DNA of 64,000 nucleotides, taken from positions 1,141,501 to 1,205,500 of the forward strand of contig NZ_CP053557.1 of the NCBI RefSeq assembly GCF_014524545.1, read 5' to 3'. This document shows, in pieces, positions 35,359-44,687 of the stretch. The notes below the pieces were generated by a model. The model did no database searches and was not told the DNA's origin. It saw only the letters and a list, made by a program, of their open reading frames with translations. The stretch's first letter is position 1; every line of letters starts with the position of its first letter. The position numbers were made by a program, and so were the translations under genes. Source of the DNA: Exiguobacterium sp. Helios. Its GTDB lineage: Bacteria; Bacillota; Bacilli; Exiguobacteriales; Exiguobacteriaceae.

Positions 35359-35374
35359 GTGTACTTGTTTTTTT
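35338..35374 (+). terminator. Terminator overlapping the mntR stop
   Basis: CAAGTACAC pairs with GTGTACTTG, seven T follow; the left arm is inside the mntR coding end. Confidence 0.8.
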
Positions 35375-35447
35375 GTCTCATTCTTCTTAAAAGACGAACG
35401 ATTTTTAATTAAATGTCATTATAGTACGGTTAATGGGGAGGCGGATA

Positions 35448-35456
35448 TGCTATACT
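35448..35456 (+). promoter_or_regulatory. Extended -10 element upstream of the HPRT gene
   Basis: TGCTATACT is a TGn extended -10 sequence 30 bases before the start; no good -35 hexamer is visible. Confidence 0.5.
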
Positions 35457-35485
35457 GACCGTGAAATCATCGAAGGGGGTGACGG

Positions 35486-36031
35486 ATGGATCTCCATCCG
35501 GTTATGGAAATCGTGATTAAAGAGAAGTTAGTATCGGAATCAGAACTTGCGTCAAAAGTAAAAGATCTTGCTGCTGCAATTGAACGTGACGCGGCAGGTC
35601 GACAAATTGTTTTAGTCGTCGTATTAAAAGGTTCAATGGTCTTTGCTGCCGATTTGATGCGCGAAATCAAAGGTAGTGTCCAAATCGATACAGTCGCCTG
35701 TTCTTCTTATGGCGCCAAAACGGTTTCGTCCGGACGCGTCCAGTTGAAAAAGGACTTGGATCTTGATGTCGAAGGGAAATACGTCGTCGTCGTCGAGGAT
35801 ATCATCGATACCGGTCATACCTTAAGTTTCTTGTGTGAACACATGAAGCTGCATAAACCGGGTGTCTTGAAAATTTGTACGTTACTCGACAAGCCGGCAC
35901 GACGGGAAGTACCGCTCGATGCCGATTATGTCGGATTTGAGATTCCCGATTATTTTGTAGTCGGTTATGGTATTGATTGTGCCGAGGAATACCGGAACCT
36001 GCCGTACGTCGGTTGGGTCGAGACGGATTAA
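35486..36031 (+). CDS. Hypoxanthine phosphoribosyltransferase family protein
   Basis: A 181-residue purine phosphoribosyltransferase that makes IMP or GMP from free bases and PRPP. The PRPP loop VVVVEDIIDTGHT lies near residues 97-109, the pyrophosphate loop VVLKGSMVF near 44-52 and the purine part DYVGFEIPDYFVVGYG near 150. In Bacillus the main hpt gene sits near tilS and ftsH, so this could be a second copy or a moved gene. It occupies the place of yqhO (patatin-like) of B. subtilis and has its own promoter and terminator. Confidence 0.9.
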   Translation: MDLHPVMEIVIKEKLVSESELASKVKDLAAAIERDAAGRQIVLVVVLKGSMVFAADLMREIKGSVQIDTVACSSYGAKTVSSGRVQLKKDLDLDVEGKYVVVVEDIIDTGHTLSFLCEHMKLHKPGVLKICTLLDKPARREVPLDADYVGFEIPDYFVVGYGIDCAEEYRNLPYVGWVETD

Positions 36032-36036
36032 AAAAA

Positions 36037-36080
36037 ACAGTAGCTGTGTAGCCTTATCGGCACACAGCTACTGTTGATTT
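36037..36080. terminator. Bidirectional terminator between the HPRT gene and yqhP
   Basis: AACAGTAGCTGTGT pairs with ACACAGCTACTGTT around an 11-base loop, with A-rich and T-rich flanks. Confidence 0.85.
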
Positions 36081-36083
36081 TGT

Positions 36084-36485
36084 TTAAAAAGCACGTTTTT
36101 TCTTTTTACCCTTTTTTCCTTCAATGACAGTCAAGTGTGGTGCTTTTGACCGGTCACGAAGGGGACGCACTTTATTAGATGTGGCCGTTTTCGTCGTTTT
36201 GACCGGTTTCTTCTTAAAATCTGTCCGGCGGGGAGAGGGGTTGTTCTTGGCATGCATTTTTTTAGACTGCGCAACAGATTTTCGATATTGAGAGTTCGTT
36301 CCGCTGCTGACGCTATTTCGTGTTAAAAATTTAAACAGCAAGAAGATGATTCCAGCTGTAATCGCAAAAAACAGTAATTGTGAAAACAGACTACCGGGAT
36401 CATTAGCAAGCTTATATCCAAAGCCGACGAACGCAAACAGTAACACGACAAGTGCGAATGTAGAGCCAATCCGTTGTCTAATCAT
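36084..36485 (-). CDS. yqhP: YqhP-like membrane protein (SA1362 family)
   Basis: A 133-residue protein with two membrane spans (residues 8-27 and 35-53) and a very basic tail (KKKPVKTTKTATSNKVRPLRDRSK, ending KKGKKKKRAF) that should lie in the cytoplasm and could touch nucleic acid or lipid head groups. It is assigned to the YqhP/SA1362 family by size, layout and place next to yqhQ. The function is unknown. Likely co-transcribed with yqhQ, 20 bases upstream on the same strand. Confidence 0.75.
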   Translation of the reverse strand: MIRQRIGSTFALVVLLFAFVGFGYKLANDPGSLFSQLLFFAITAGIIFLLFKFLTRNSVSSGTNSQYRKSVAQSKKMHAKNNPSPRRTDFKKKPVKTTKTATSNKVRPLRDRSKAPHLTVIEGKKGKKKKRAF

Positions 36486-36505
36486 ATTATCACCCCTGTT
36501 ATCAA

Positions 36506-37438
36506 TTAACCAAGTGCATTCTCATGTAGGTTATGTTCCTGTTTTTCGAGTGCTTCAAACGCGTAAATCGCAACCTCGATTTGAGAATCATCCGGTTCTT
36601 TCGTCGTCAAGTACTGTAACCACAGGCCGGGTAAGGCGATGACGCGTAACCCTCTAATGTTTTGCGCTTTATTTGTTAATTGTAAAACTTCAAACGAAAG
36701 ACCGATGACGACAGGCAACAAGGCAATCCGACAAACAAGACGTAACCATAATGGATCGGTCGGTACGATTAAATACACGAAAAATCCGACGATGACAGTG
36801 AAAATCAAGAAACTCGAACCACACCGGTAATGCAAACGGCTGCTTGTCCGGACATTTTCGACCGTCAATGTCTGGCCGCTCTCGACACAGTTGATGACTT
36901 TATGTTCCGCACCATGATATTGAAACAGTCGTTTGACGAGCGGGGTCAAGGAAATCAGATAGAGGTAACTGAACAGCAAGGTCAACTTGATCAAGGCTTC
37001 CAGTACGTTTTGAATCAAATGTCCGGATAACGCCGGGAAGTAGCTGAAAAGTGAGGCTAGAAACGCAGGTAATAACGTAAACATCAATTTTCCGAAAAAG
37101 AACGACAAAACACCGAGTACAGCGACGCCGAGCCATTTCGTCAACTGGCCTTGGGAAGCGTCTTCCGGCTCTTCTTCACCCGGATTGACACCGTAACGGT
37201 CACTGGCGAAGTTCATATGGCTTGCTCCGTTTGCTGAAGACTCGACTAAAGCGAACAATCCGCGGATCAAAGGGATTTTTTTACCGACGGCAATCCGTGG
37301 TCGACTTGGTTTTTTTTGTTCGAATGTTTCAATCGTATCGTCATTTCGGCGAATGGCTGAGACGGCATGTGTAGCATTTTGGAACATGACACCCTCGACG
37401 ATGGCTTGTCCACCAACGGGCGCTTGAGCAGTTTTCAT
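36506..37438 (-). CDS. yqhQ: DUF1385 family membrane protein YqhQ
   Basis: About 310 residues. The N-terminal soluble part starts MKTAQAPVGGQAIVEGVMFQNA, the DUF1385 hallmark, and is followed by five or so membrane spans and the motif QYHGAEHKVINCVE with conserved histidines. The enzymatic role is not known. The ATG at 37438 is preferred because the protein then starts just before GGQA as in relatives; in-frame ATGs at 37450 and 37483 give slightly longer forms. Same order yqhP-yqhQ-aroQ as in B. subtilis. Confidence 0.87.
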   Translation of the reverse strand: MKTAQAPVGGQAIVEGVMFQNATHAVSAIRRNDDTIETFEQKKPSRPRIAVGKKIPLIRGLFALVESSANGASHMNFASDRYGVNPGEEEPEDASQGQLTKWLGVAVLGVLSFFFGKLMFTLLPAFLASLFSYFPALSGHLIQNVLEALIKLTLLFSYLYLISLTPLVKRLFQYHGAEHKVINCVESGQTLTVENVRTSSRLHYRCGSSFLIFTVIVGFFVYLIVPTDPLWLRLVCRIALLPVVIGLSFEVLQLTNKAQNIRGLRVIALPGLWLQYLTTKEPDDSQIEVAIYAFEALEKQEHNLHENALG

Positions 37439-37595
37439 AGAGAAACGCATCCCATCTTCAAATAAAATATCGTGTACCGTCATTTTACTCGATTTATAGA
37501 AAAAACACTATGTTCAGCTGTCGATGCTAGTCGAAAATTTAGGAGACGGAAAACGACTTATGATACAATGACAGGGACAATCTGGAGGTGATGAA

Positions 37596-38018
37596 ATGCG
37601 GATATTCGTCTTGAATGGACCGAACTTGAAATTGCTTGGGACACGGGAACCGGATACATATGGGACGCAAACTTTATCGGATTTGGAAGATCTGATAAAA
37701 CACCGTTTTAAGGATATTGATTTTCAGTTCGCCCAATCGAACCACGAGGGGGAATTGGTCGATTATTTACATGGAGCGCGCGGATATGACGGAATCGTTT
37801 TGAATGCGGCAGCTTACACGCATACGAGTATTGCGTTGCGGGATGCGATTGCGGCAATCGGCGTACCGACGATTGAAGTTCATTTATCAAACGTTCATGC
37901 GCGCGAAGCATTTCGGCATCAGTCGATGCTTGCACCGGTTTGCCGAGGTGTCATCAGCGGTTTAGGGATGACGGGGTATCTGCTCGCAGTAGAAGCGTTG
38001 ATCCAACCGTCTACATAA
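37596..38018 (+). CDS. aroQ: 3-dehydroquinate dehydratase, type II
   Basis: A 140-residue dodecameric enzyme that removes water from 3-dehydroquinate, step three of the shikimate pathway. Signature NGPNLKLLGTREPDTYG near the start includes the flexible active-site loop with R; the tyrosine and histidine of the active site are in DTYGTQ and HLSNVHAREAFR. CTGGAGGTGATG precedes the ATG. Together with aroK (28.6 kb) and trpE (63 kb) it covers parts of aromatic amino acid synthesis. Confidence 0.95.
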   Translation: MRIFVLNGPNLKLLGTREPDTYGTQTLSDLEDLIKHRFKDIDFQFAQSNHEGELVDYLHGARGYDGIVLNAAAYTHTSIALRDAIAAIGVPTIEVHLSNVHAREAFRHQSMLAPVCRGVISGLGMTGYLLAVEALIQPST

Positions 38019-38036
38019 TAAAAGGGGGAAACAGAC

Positions 38037-39101
38037 ATGAAACATCGTATCGAAGCACTCCAAACGGCTCTTAAAGAACGTGATTTACCAGGTCTTCTCG
38101 TCACGAAGGCGGAAAATATCCGGTATATTTCCGGATTTACCGGCTCGAGCGGTGCGTGTCTCGTGACGTCAGAACAAGCTTACTTCGTGACGGATTTCCG
38201 TTACACGGAACAAGCGGCTGATCAAGTAAAAGGAATGGAAATCGTTCAGATTGAACGGTCGATTCCGGAAACGATGGGTGAATTGATGGCGGGAGCCCGC
38301 GTGCGTGCAGTCGGTGTCGAAAAAGATGCGATGACACTTGGCTCATTCGAAGCATTCGATCAGGCATCAGCTGTGGAATTGGTTCCGACGACTGGAATCG
38401 TTGAAAACCTACGCTTGATTAAGGATTCATCAGAGATTAAGATGATTAAGGAAGCGGTGGATTTAGCAGATGCGACGTTCCACCACATCTTGACGTATAT
38501 TCAAGCTGGTCGAACAGAACTTGAAGTCTCGAACGAACTTGAATTCTTTATGCGTAAACAAGGTGCGACGTCTTCGTCGTTCGATACGATTGTTGCGTCT
38601 GGTTATCGTTCTGCGTTACCGCATGGTGTTGCCAGTTCGAAAGTCATTCAGTCAGGTGAACTCGTGACGCTTGATTTTGGTGCGCTTCTGAACGGATACG
38701 TCTCGGACATCACGCGTACTGTTGCCATCGGACCAATCAGTCCGGAGTTACAGAAGATTTACGATACCGTCCTTCAAGCGCAACTCGCAGGCGTTGACGG
38801 ATTACGTCCGGGAATCACTGGAATTGAAGCAGACGCTTTGACACGTGACATCATCAAGGATGCAGGATATGGGGAATATTTTGGTCATTCGACGGGTCAT
38901 GGAATTGGGTTAGAAGTACATGAAGGACCAGGATTATCGTTCCGTTCTGAAACGAAACTGCAACCTGGTATGATTGTTACGGTTGAACCGGGAATTTACG
39001 TACCACAAGTCGGAGGATGTCGGATTGAAGATGACGTCTTGATCACCGAATCAGGGCGTGAAATTCTTTCGTCTTCACCAAAAGAACTTATTACACTGTA
39101 A
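38037..39101 (+). CDS. yqhT: Xaa-Pro peptidase, M24B family (YqhT)
   Basis: A 354-residue metallopeptidase with the creatinase N domain (1-125) and the pita-bread catalytic domain. Metal ligands are in DFGALLNGYVSDITRT (two Asp), the H of GHGIGLEVHEGP, and two Glu in VTVEPGIYV and GGCRIEDDV. It removes N-terminal residues before proline. It lies between aroQ and efp, as in Bacillus, and reads into efp, so the peptidase and the factor that eases proline stretches share a transcript. Confidence 0.93.
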   Translation: MKHRIEALQTALKERDLPGLLVTKAENIRYISGFTGSSGACLVTSEQAYFVTDFRYTEQAADQVKGMEIVQIERSIPETMGELMAGARVRAVGVEKDAMTLGSFEAFDQASAVELVPTTGIVENLRLIKDSSEIKMIKEAVDLADATFHHILTYIQAGRTELEVSNELEFFMRKQGATSSSFDTIVASGYRSALPHGVASSKVIQSGELVTLDFGALLNGYVSDITRTVAIGPISPELQKIYDTVLQAQLAGVDGLRPGITGIEADALTRDIIKDAGYGEYFGHSTGHGIGLEVHEGPGLSFRSETKLQPGMIVTVEPGIYVPQVGGCRIEDDVLITESGREILSSSPKELITL

Positions 39102-39135
39102 AAACGGCAAGATCAACATTTAGGAGGAACTTTTC

Positions 39136-39702
39136 ATGGTATCAGTAAACGATTTAAAAACAGGACTTACAATTAAAACATCAGACGGAATGATTTGGCA
39201 GGTCCTTGAATTCCAACACGTTAAACCTGGTAAAGGTGCAGCATTCGTCCGGACGAAAATGCGTAACATCCGTAACGGAAACATTCAAGAGATGACGTTC
39301 CGTGGTGGTGAACGTGTCGAGCGTGCCCACATCGAACGGAACAAAATGCAATACTTGTATCCGATGGGTGAAACGTATGTCTTCATGGATACAGAATCAT
39401 ATGAGCAATTGGAACTCACAACGGCTCAAGTCGAAGCGGCACTCCCGTTCCTTCTTGAAAACATGGAAGTTCAGATTGCGATCTACAACGGCGAAGTCCT
39501 CGGAATCGAACTTCCGAATACAATCGTCATGACGATCGTTGAGGCAGAGCCTGGTGTCAAAGGCGATACAGCATCAAACGTCAAGAAAAATGCGACGGTC
39601 GAGACGGGACATATCATCCATGTACCACTCTTCATCGAAGCAGGAGAAAAAGTAACAGTTGATACACGTACTGGTGATTTCACAGGGCGTTACAACGGAT
39701 AA
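39136..39702 (+). CDS. efp: Translation elongation factor P
   Basis: A 188-residue three-domain factor that stimulates peptide bonds at consecutive prolines. The modified lysine loop is KPGKGAAF with K33. The C-terminal domain has the family mark ending [12 protein letters not shown]. The loop contains proline before the lysine as in Bacillus, which carries a 5-aminopentanol group there. ATG follows AGGAGGAAC. A terminator follows; the spoIIIA operon found next in Bacillus is missing. Confidence 0.96.
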   Translation: MVSVNDLKTGLTIKTSDGMIWQVLEFQHVKPGKGAAFVRTKMRNIRNGNIQEMTFRGGERVERAHIERNKMQYLYPMGETYVFMDTESYEQLELTTAQVEAALPFLLENMEVQIAIYNGEVLGIELPNTIVMTIVEAEPGVKGDTASNVKKNATVETGHIIHVPLFIEAGEKVTVDTRTGDFTGRYNG

Positions 39703-39715
39703 TCCAGCTTTCGAA

Positions 39716-39757
39716 GCGCCTATTCATCCTCGTCTTGGATGGACAGGCGTTTTTTCC
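39716..39757 (+). terminator. Terminator after efp
   Basis: GCGCCTATTCATCC pairs with GGATGGACAGGCGT around CTCGTCTT-like loop, then six T. Confidence 0.85.
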
Positions 39758-39804
39758 TCTTGTCTTGACTTGCGTCCTTTGGTATGACCAGTTAATATTA
39801 GTAT

Positions 39805-39833
39805 TTGAGTAGGCATTAGCACCTGGTATAATA
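39805..39833 (+). promoter_or_regulatory. accBC promoter with a FapR-like operator over the -10
   Basis: TTGAGT (39805-39810) and TATAAT (39827-39832) form a promoter with 16-base spacing. The segment ATTAGCACCTGGTATAATA (39815-39833) resembles the FapR site ATTAGTACCTGGTACTAAT, best in its left half. FapR would sense malonyl-CoA, the product of the enzyme made here. This is an inference from sequence likeness. Confidence 0.6.
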
Positions 39834-39881
39834 TTAAAGTATAATAATAAAGGTGAATGTTGAGATAGGGGATGAAGAAAA

Positions 39882-40337
39882 ATGAAAATCGATCAGTTGA
39901 AGCAAGTACTCGAAATGTTGGACCAATCGAGTGTCAATGAACTTTCTCTTGAAACCGATACGTATAAGTTAAAATTAAAAAAACAAAATGATAACATCGT
40001 TGTTTCCCATCAAGCACCGGCACCGGCCGCAACACCGGCAGCGCAAGCTCCAGTAGCCGTCACGGAATCAGCAACGGAAGAATCAAATGTTGAAGCAGAT
40101 ACGGTAACGATCAATGCGTTGATGGTCGGAACGTTTTATTCGCGTCCGAATCCGGACAAACCGTCTTTCGTCAAAGTCGGCGATCAAATCGAAGTCGGTC
40201 AAGTCGTCTGCGTCTTAGAAGCCATGAAACTATTTAATAATCTGAACTCGGAAGTAGCCGGAACAGTCGTCGAAATTCTCGTCGCAGATGGAGACCTTGT
40301 TGAATTCGGACAACCTCTCTTCCGGATTCGTCCTTGA
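39882..40337 (+). CDS. accB: Biotin carboxyl carrier protein of acetyl-CoA carboxylase
   Basis: A 151-residue carrier. An N-terminal helical region (1-45) is followed by an Ala/Pro-rich linker (about 48-70) and the biotinyl domain with EAMKLFN, where the lysine carries biotin. It swings carboxybiotin between AccC and the AccDA transferase. First gene of accB-accC, which overlap by about a start-codon distance. Confidence 0.95.
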   Translation: MKIDQLKQVLEMLDQSSVNELSLETDTYKLKLKKQNDNIVVSHQAPAPAATPAAQAPVAVTESATEESNVEADTVTINALMVGTFYSRPNPDKPSFVKVGDQIEVGQVVCVLEAMKLFNNLNSEVAGTVVEILVADGDLVEFGQPLFRIRP

Positions 40338-40351
40338 GCGGGGTGATGGCA

Positions 40352-41704
40352 ATGGAAAAACTTTTAATAGCGAACCGGGGCGAGATTGCGGTCCGAATCA
40401 TTCGTGCGGCAAAAGAACTCGGCATTCAGACGGTTGCCGTTTATTCGACAGCGGACCGGGATGCCCTGCACGTCCGTTTAGCAGATGAAGCATATTGTAT
40501 TGGAGATGTCAGTTCGACGGCTTCTTACTTGAATGTCACGAATATCCTGGCTGTTGCGACCAATCGGAACGTCACGATGATTCATCCGGGATACGGGTTC
40601 CTCGCGGAGAACGTTGATTTTGCCGAGATGTGTGAAGCCTGTGGCATCAAGTTCGTCGGACCGACATCCGCTGCCATCCGTCAGATGGGGATCAAGGATG
40701 TCGCGAAACAAACGATGATTGCCTGCGGTGTACCTGTCGTACCGGGTTCTGACGGGACGGTCACGGATGACGAGGCGTTACAACTAGCGGATGAAATCGG
40801 CTATCCTGTTATCATCAAGGCAACTGCCGGCGGAGGTGGACGAGGCATTCGTGTCGCCCGTTCACAGGAAGAACTTGTGACCGGTCTGGATGAAACGCGC
40901 CGTGAAGCGAAACAAGCATTCGGCAACAGCGAAGTGTATCTCGAACGTTTTATCGAAGAGTTTCGTCATGTCGAAGTCCAGGTACTCGCCGATCGTCACG
41001 GAAACGTGATTCATCTCGGGGAACGGGATTGTACCGTTCAACGACGGATGCAAAAACTGATTGAGGAAGCCCCGTCGCCGGCCGTTAGTCCTGAAACACG
41101 TTTGAAGATGGGGGAAGCGGCAGTCAAGGCAGCGAAAGCGATTGACTATACGGGAGCCGGGACGATCGAGTTCATCTTTGTTGAAGAGACGGAAGAATTC
41201 TTCTTCATGGAAATGAATACGCGAATCCAGGTCGAACATCCGGTGACGGAAATGATCACGGGATTTGATCTTGTGCAGGCGCAGCTCCAGGTGGCGCTCG
41301 ATCATCCACTGGCTGTTCAGCAACAGGATATTGAATTCCGGGGGCATTCGATTGAATGCCGGATTAATGCGGAAGACCCGGATCACGATTTCCGTCCCCA
41401 CGCTGGACGGGTCACACAATACGTCGCACCGGGCGGAATGGGCGTCCGGATCGATAGTGCAGTCTATCCGGGGTATATGATTCCTCCGTACTATGATTCA
41501 ATGGTCGCAAAACTGATTGTTCATGCCGAAACACGTGAAGAAGCATGTGCGAAAATGGAACGGGCTTTATCTGAATTTTGGATCGAGGGTGTCAAAACGA
41601 CGATTCCGTTCCATCAAAAAGTCTTGGCACATCCGGTATTCCGTCGTGGAACATTTACGACGAAATTTACAGAACGTGAACTAAAAGCAGAAATCGTGAA
41701 GTAA
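40352..41704 (+). CDS. accC: Biotin carboxylase subunit of acetyl-CoA carboxylase
   Basis: A 450-residue ATP-grasp enzyme that carboxylates biotin on AccB. Visible are [15 protein letters not shown] at the N-terminus, the glycine-rich ATP lid [12 protein letters not shown], the catalytic [14 protein letters not shown] and the RINAEDP stretch. I choose the ATG at 40352 with GGGGTG upstream; TTG 40334 and ATG 40346 in the same frame are alternatives. The yqhY (Asp23) gene that follows accC in B. subtilis is absent. Confidence 0.96.
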   Translation: MEKLLIANRGEIAVRIIRAAKELGIQTVAVYSTADRDALHVRLADEAYCIGDVSSTASYLNVTNILAVATNRNVTMIHPGYGFLAENVDFAEMCEACGIKFVGPTSAAIRQMGIKDVAKQTMIACGVPVVPGSDGTVTDDEALQLADEIGYPVIIKATAGGGGRGIRVARSQEELVTGLDETRREAKQAFGNSEVYLERFIEEFRHVEVQVLADRHGNVIHLGERDCTVQRRMQKLIEEAPSPAVSPETRLKMGEAAVKAAKAIDYTGAGTIEFIFVEETEEFFFMEMNTRIQVEHPVTEMITGFDLVQAQLQVALDHPLAVQQQDIEFRGHSIECRINAEDPDHDFRPHAGRVTQYVAPGGMGVRIDSAVYPGYMIPPYYDSMVAKLIVHAETREEACAKMERALSEFWIEGVKTTIPFHQKVLAHPVFRRGTFTTKFTERELKAEIVK

Positions 41705-41709
41705 TCGTG

Positions 41710-41743
41710 GGCGGGAGTCGATTGTATTTAACTCCCGTCTTTT
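41710..41743 (+). terminator. Terminator after accC
   Basis: GGCGGGAGT pairs with ACTCCCGTC across a 12-base loop, then five T. Confidence 0.8.
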
Positions 41744-41823
41744 TGCCGTTCTCTATGTTTTTTGAAAAAAGAATGTGCTAAACTAATTGATTGAGAACGA
41801 TAAAAAAAGGAGCACGTAAAATC

Positions 41824-42249
41824 ATGATGAAAAGACATATGGCGCGCGAACTGGCAGTACAGTCTTTGTTCCAAATGGAACTCTCGGATCTGTCTGCACA
41901 AGAAGCCATTGAATTCGCAGTAGAAGGTAAAGAATATGATACGTTTGTTACACGATTGGTCGAGGGTGTCGAAGCCAATAAACCGGAAATTGATCAAAAG
42001 TTGCGTGCCGCGCTCGTGAACTGGTCATTTGAACGTCTCGGAAACATTGAACGGACGATTCTTCGTCTTGCGGTGTATGAACTGTTGTTTGAAACTAAAA
42101 TTCCAGTCCGGGTAACGATCAACGAAGCGATTGAATTGACAAAAGCTTTTGCCGACGAAGAAGCAACAAAAATCGTCAACGGTGTGTTAGGAAAAGTAGC
42201 ACAAGAAGTGGAACAAAACGGTTTGAAAGAAAATCCGCAAAGCAACTAA
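41824..42249 (+). CDS. nusB: Transcription antitermination factor NusB
   Basis: A 141-residue all-helical protein that binds boxA RNA together with S10 to help rRNA transcription pass terminators. Typical start RHMARELAVQSLFQMEL and the conserved IPVRVTINEAIELTKAFADEEATKIVNGVLG segment are present (read in two parts). The ATG at 41824 follows AAAAAAGGAG; an earlier TTG in frame is not needed. Leads the nusB-folD-xseA-xseB-ispA cluster. Confidence 0.94.
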   Translation: MMKRHMARELAVQSLFQMELSDLSAQEAIEFAVEGKEYDTFVTRLVEGVEANKPEIDQKLRAALVNWSFERLGNIERTILRLAVYELLFETKIPVRVTINEAIELTKAFADEEATKIVNGVLGKVAQEVEQNGLKENPQSN

Positions 42250-42314
42250 CTTAAACAGAGAAGTTTGATCAGGCAAAGAGTGAAGTGAATATTTTTTGGG
42301 GAGTGGACAAAATC

Positions 42315-43148
42315 ATGGCAGTCGTAATCGATGGGAAACAAGTCGCACAATCGTATCGTTTGAAACTGAAAGAAGAAGTCGCACGTCTGAAAGAACAACG
42401 TATTCAACCGAAGCTGACCGTCATCTTAATTGGGGAAGATCCAGCCAGCCAATCGTATGTCCGTGGTAAAGAAAAAGCGGCACAAGAGATTGGTATGGAG
42501 TCTGATTTAATTCGACTACCGGAAGAGACGGGGGAATCGGAATTACTTCACTTGATTGAACGTTTGAATGCCGATGCAAGCGTACACGGTATTCTCGTTC
42601 AATTACCTTTGCCAAAACATATTGATGAAAGTAAGGTCATCTTCGCCATCGCCCCGGAAAAAGATGTCGACGGATTCCATCCGGTCTCAGTCGGAAAAAT
42701 GATGATCGGAGAACCAACCTTCTTACCGTGTACACCAAACGGCATTCTTCACCTCATCAAGGAAATGAATGTACCGATTGCCGGTCGTCATGTCGTTGTC
42801 GTCGGCCGAAGTCAAATCGTCGGAAAGCCTGTCGGTATGCTGTTCTTGAATGAATCAGCGACAGTGACCTATTGTCACTCGAAAACTGCAGATCTCGGTG
42901 CGATGACCCGTCAGGCGGACATTTTGATCGTCGCTGTCGGTGTACCGAAACTGATTACAGCCGATATGGTCAAGCCGGATGCCGTTGTCATCGATGTCGG
43001 TGTCAACCGGGTAGACGGGAAGTTGGTCGGAGATGTCGAATTTGAAGCTGTGAAAGATGTCGCTTCGATGATTACACCTGTTCCTGGTGGGGTCGGACCG
43101 ATGACGATTACGATGTTGCTTCATAACACGATTGAGGCGGCGAAATGA
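42315..43148 (+). CDS. folD: Methylenetetrahydrofolate dehydrogenase/cyclohydrolase
   Basis: A 277-residue bifunctional enzyme that interconverts 5,10-methylene-, methenyl- and 10-formyl-THF with NADP. The catalytic YVRGKEKA lysine loop, VQLPLPKHID and the dinucleotide part VVVGRSQIVGKP are all present, as is the closing PGGVGPMT. The start at 42315 uses the upstream GGGGAGTGG. It links to the gcv pathway, which yields methylene-THF. Its stop overlaps xseA by four bases. Confidence 0.96.
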   Translation: MAVVIDGKQVAQSYRLKLKEEVARLKEQRIQPKLTVILIGEDPASQSYVRGKEKAAQEIGMESDLIRLPEETGESELLHLIERLNADASVHGILVQLPLPKHIDESKVIFAIAPEKDVDGFHPVSVGKMMIGEPTFLPCTPNGILHLIKEMNVPIAGRHVVVVGRSQIVGKPVGMLFLNESATVTYCHSKTADLGAMTRQADILIVAVGVPKLITADMVKPDAVVIDVGVNRVDGKLVGDVEFEAVKDVASMITPVPGGVGPMTITMLLHNTIEAAK

Positions 43149-44488
43149 CGAATCCTCTTCAGGTTTCCGAACTCGTCCATTACGTGAAGCGGGAACTCGA
43201 GAATGACTCGTTGCTCCAACAAGTTCAGGTGGTGGGAGAAGTGTCGAACTTTAAACGACACTCTTCCGGTCACCTTTATTTTACGTTGAAAGACGAACAG
43301 TCGCGGATGAAAGCCGTTATGTTTGCCCGCGATGCCGGTCGTGTCAAAGCGGACATCCGGGACGGTGCCCGTGTTATCATAACGGCACGGATTTCGGTAT
43401 ATGTCGCGTCGGGTGAGATGCAGCTCTACGTCGAACGGATGATGGAGGACGGTGTAGGTGTCCTTTACGAAGCCTATATCCGATTGAAAGAGGATGTCGA
43501 AGCCCGAGGGTGGTTTGAAGCGGAACAGAAACTGCCGTTGCCGGCATTCCCGCAAAGAATCGGAATCGTAACATCTCCGAAGGGTGCAGCCTTGCATGAT
43601 ATTGCGACGACGTTACGGCGGCGTTATCCGCAAGCTGCCATCGTCTTTGCACCTGTTTTGGTCCAAGGAAAAGACGCAGCACCCCAAATCGTCCGTGCCA
43701 TTGAAGCGATGAACGAACATCAGGCATGTGATGTGATGATCATCGGTCGGGGGGGCGGATCAATCGAGGAGCTGTGGGCGTTCAACGAAATGTCGGTTGT
43801 GACGGCGATTCATCAATCACGAATTCCGATTGTGTCAGCGGTCGGTCACGAAACAGATTTTACGATTTCTGATTTTGTGGCGGATGTCCGCGCGGCGACG
43901 CCGACAGCCGCGGCAGAACTTGTGACGCCTGAAGCAGTAGAACTCGAGAAGCGTCTCAATGAGCTGAATCGAAGGTTGACACGACACTACGCTCAGTACA
44001 TCAACGAACGTAAAGAGCGAGTCAACCGACTGGCAACCAGTTACGGATTGAAATCTCCCCGGGTCTTGTTAGGTTTAAAACAGGAAAGATTGGACCGGGC
44101 AGAGATGGGACTTCACCGAATCGGGAAGCAAGTACTTCAGACGAAACAACAAGCGTTGACCGATCAGGTGAATCGATTTGCCCGGATTGCGATGCAGGAA
44201 CGTCTTGCGGAGCAAGGGAGCCAATTGATTCGGACGCGAAAGCAGCTGGAACGGATTCACACCATCATGCGTTCGAAGCAGGATCGGCTATATCAAATGA
44301 TTGCCCGACTCGACTCGGTCAGTCCGACGCAAGTCATGCTTCGTGGATATACATACGTCGAGCAGGATGGACGACTTGTCCGCTCCGTAACAGAATTGTC
44401 AGATCAGACCTTCCGGGTTCAGTTTCATGACGGGAGTATCCTAGCGAAACGAGAGGATGAAGAAGATGGAAACAGAACAATCCTTTGA
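43145..44488 (+). CDS. xseA: Exodeoxyribonuclease VII large subunit
   Basis: A 447-residue nuclease subunit. An OB-fold DNA-binding domain (about 1-105, GEVSNFKRHSSGHLYFTLKD) leads into the catalytic part with GRGGGSIEELWAFN and SAVGHETDFTISDFVADVRAATPTAA (given here in part), then a long coiled coil (about 260-400) to which XseB binds. Degrades single-stranded DNA in repair. Overlaps folD by four bases and xseB by about 23. Confidence 0.94.
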   Translation: MTNPLQVSELVHYVKRELENDSLLQQVQVVGEVSNFKRHSSGHLYFTLKDEQSRMKAVMFARDAGRVKADIRDGARVIITARISVYVASGEMQLYVERMMEDGVGVLYEAYIRLKEDVEARGWFEAEQKLPLPAFPQRIGIVTSPKGAALHDIATTLRRRYPQAAIVFAPVLVQGKDAAPQIVRAIEAMNEHQACDVMIIGRGGGSIEELWAFNEMSVVTAIHQSRIPIVSAVGHETDFTISDFVADVRAATPTAAAELVTPEAVELEKRLNELNRRLTRHYAQYINERKERVNRLATSYGLKSPRVLLGLKQERLDRAEMGLHRIGKQVLQTKQQALTDQVNRFARIAMQERLAEQGSQLIRTRKQLERIHTIMRSKQDRLYQMIARLDSVSPTQVMLRGYTYVEQDGRLVRSVTELSDQTFRVQFHDGSILAKREDEEDGNRTIL

Positions 44489-44687
44489 AGCGGCTTTAGA
44501 GCGATTGGAAGAGATCGTCGAATTACTGGAAGCGGGTGAAGCACCGCTTGAGCAGGCGATGAATTTGTACGAGGAAGGCGTCAAATTGACGGCACTCTGT
44601 CAAGGGAAACTGTCGACGGCAGAACAACGGTTGGATCAAATCTTGGAGCAAGATGGCACGTTACGTGAAAAAGGGGGATCACAATGA
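44466..44687 (+). CDS. xseB: Exodeoxyribonuclease VII small subunit
   Basis: A 73-residue helical hairpin protein, METEQSFEAALERLEEIVELLE, that coats the XseA coiled coil. The ATG at 44466 is at a proper distance from GAGAGGAT; the ATG at 44457 is too near. It overlaps the end of xseA, which fits a fixed subunit ratio, and overlaps the ispA start by four bases. Confidence 0.92.
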   Translation: METEQSFEAALERLEEIVELLEAGEAPLEQAMNLYEEGVKLTALCQGKLSTAEQRLDQILEQDGTLREKGGSQ

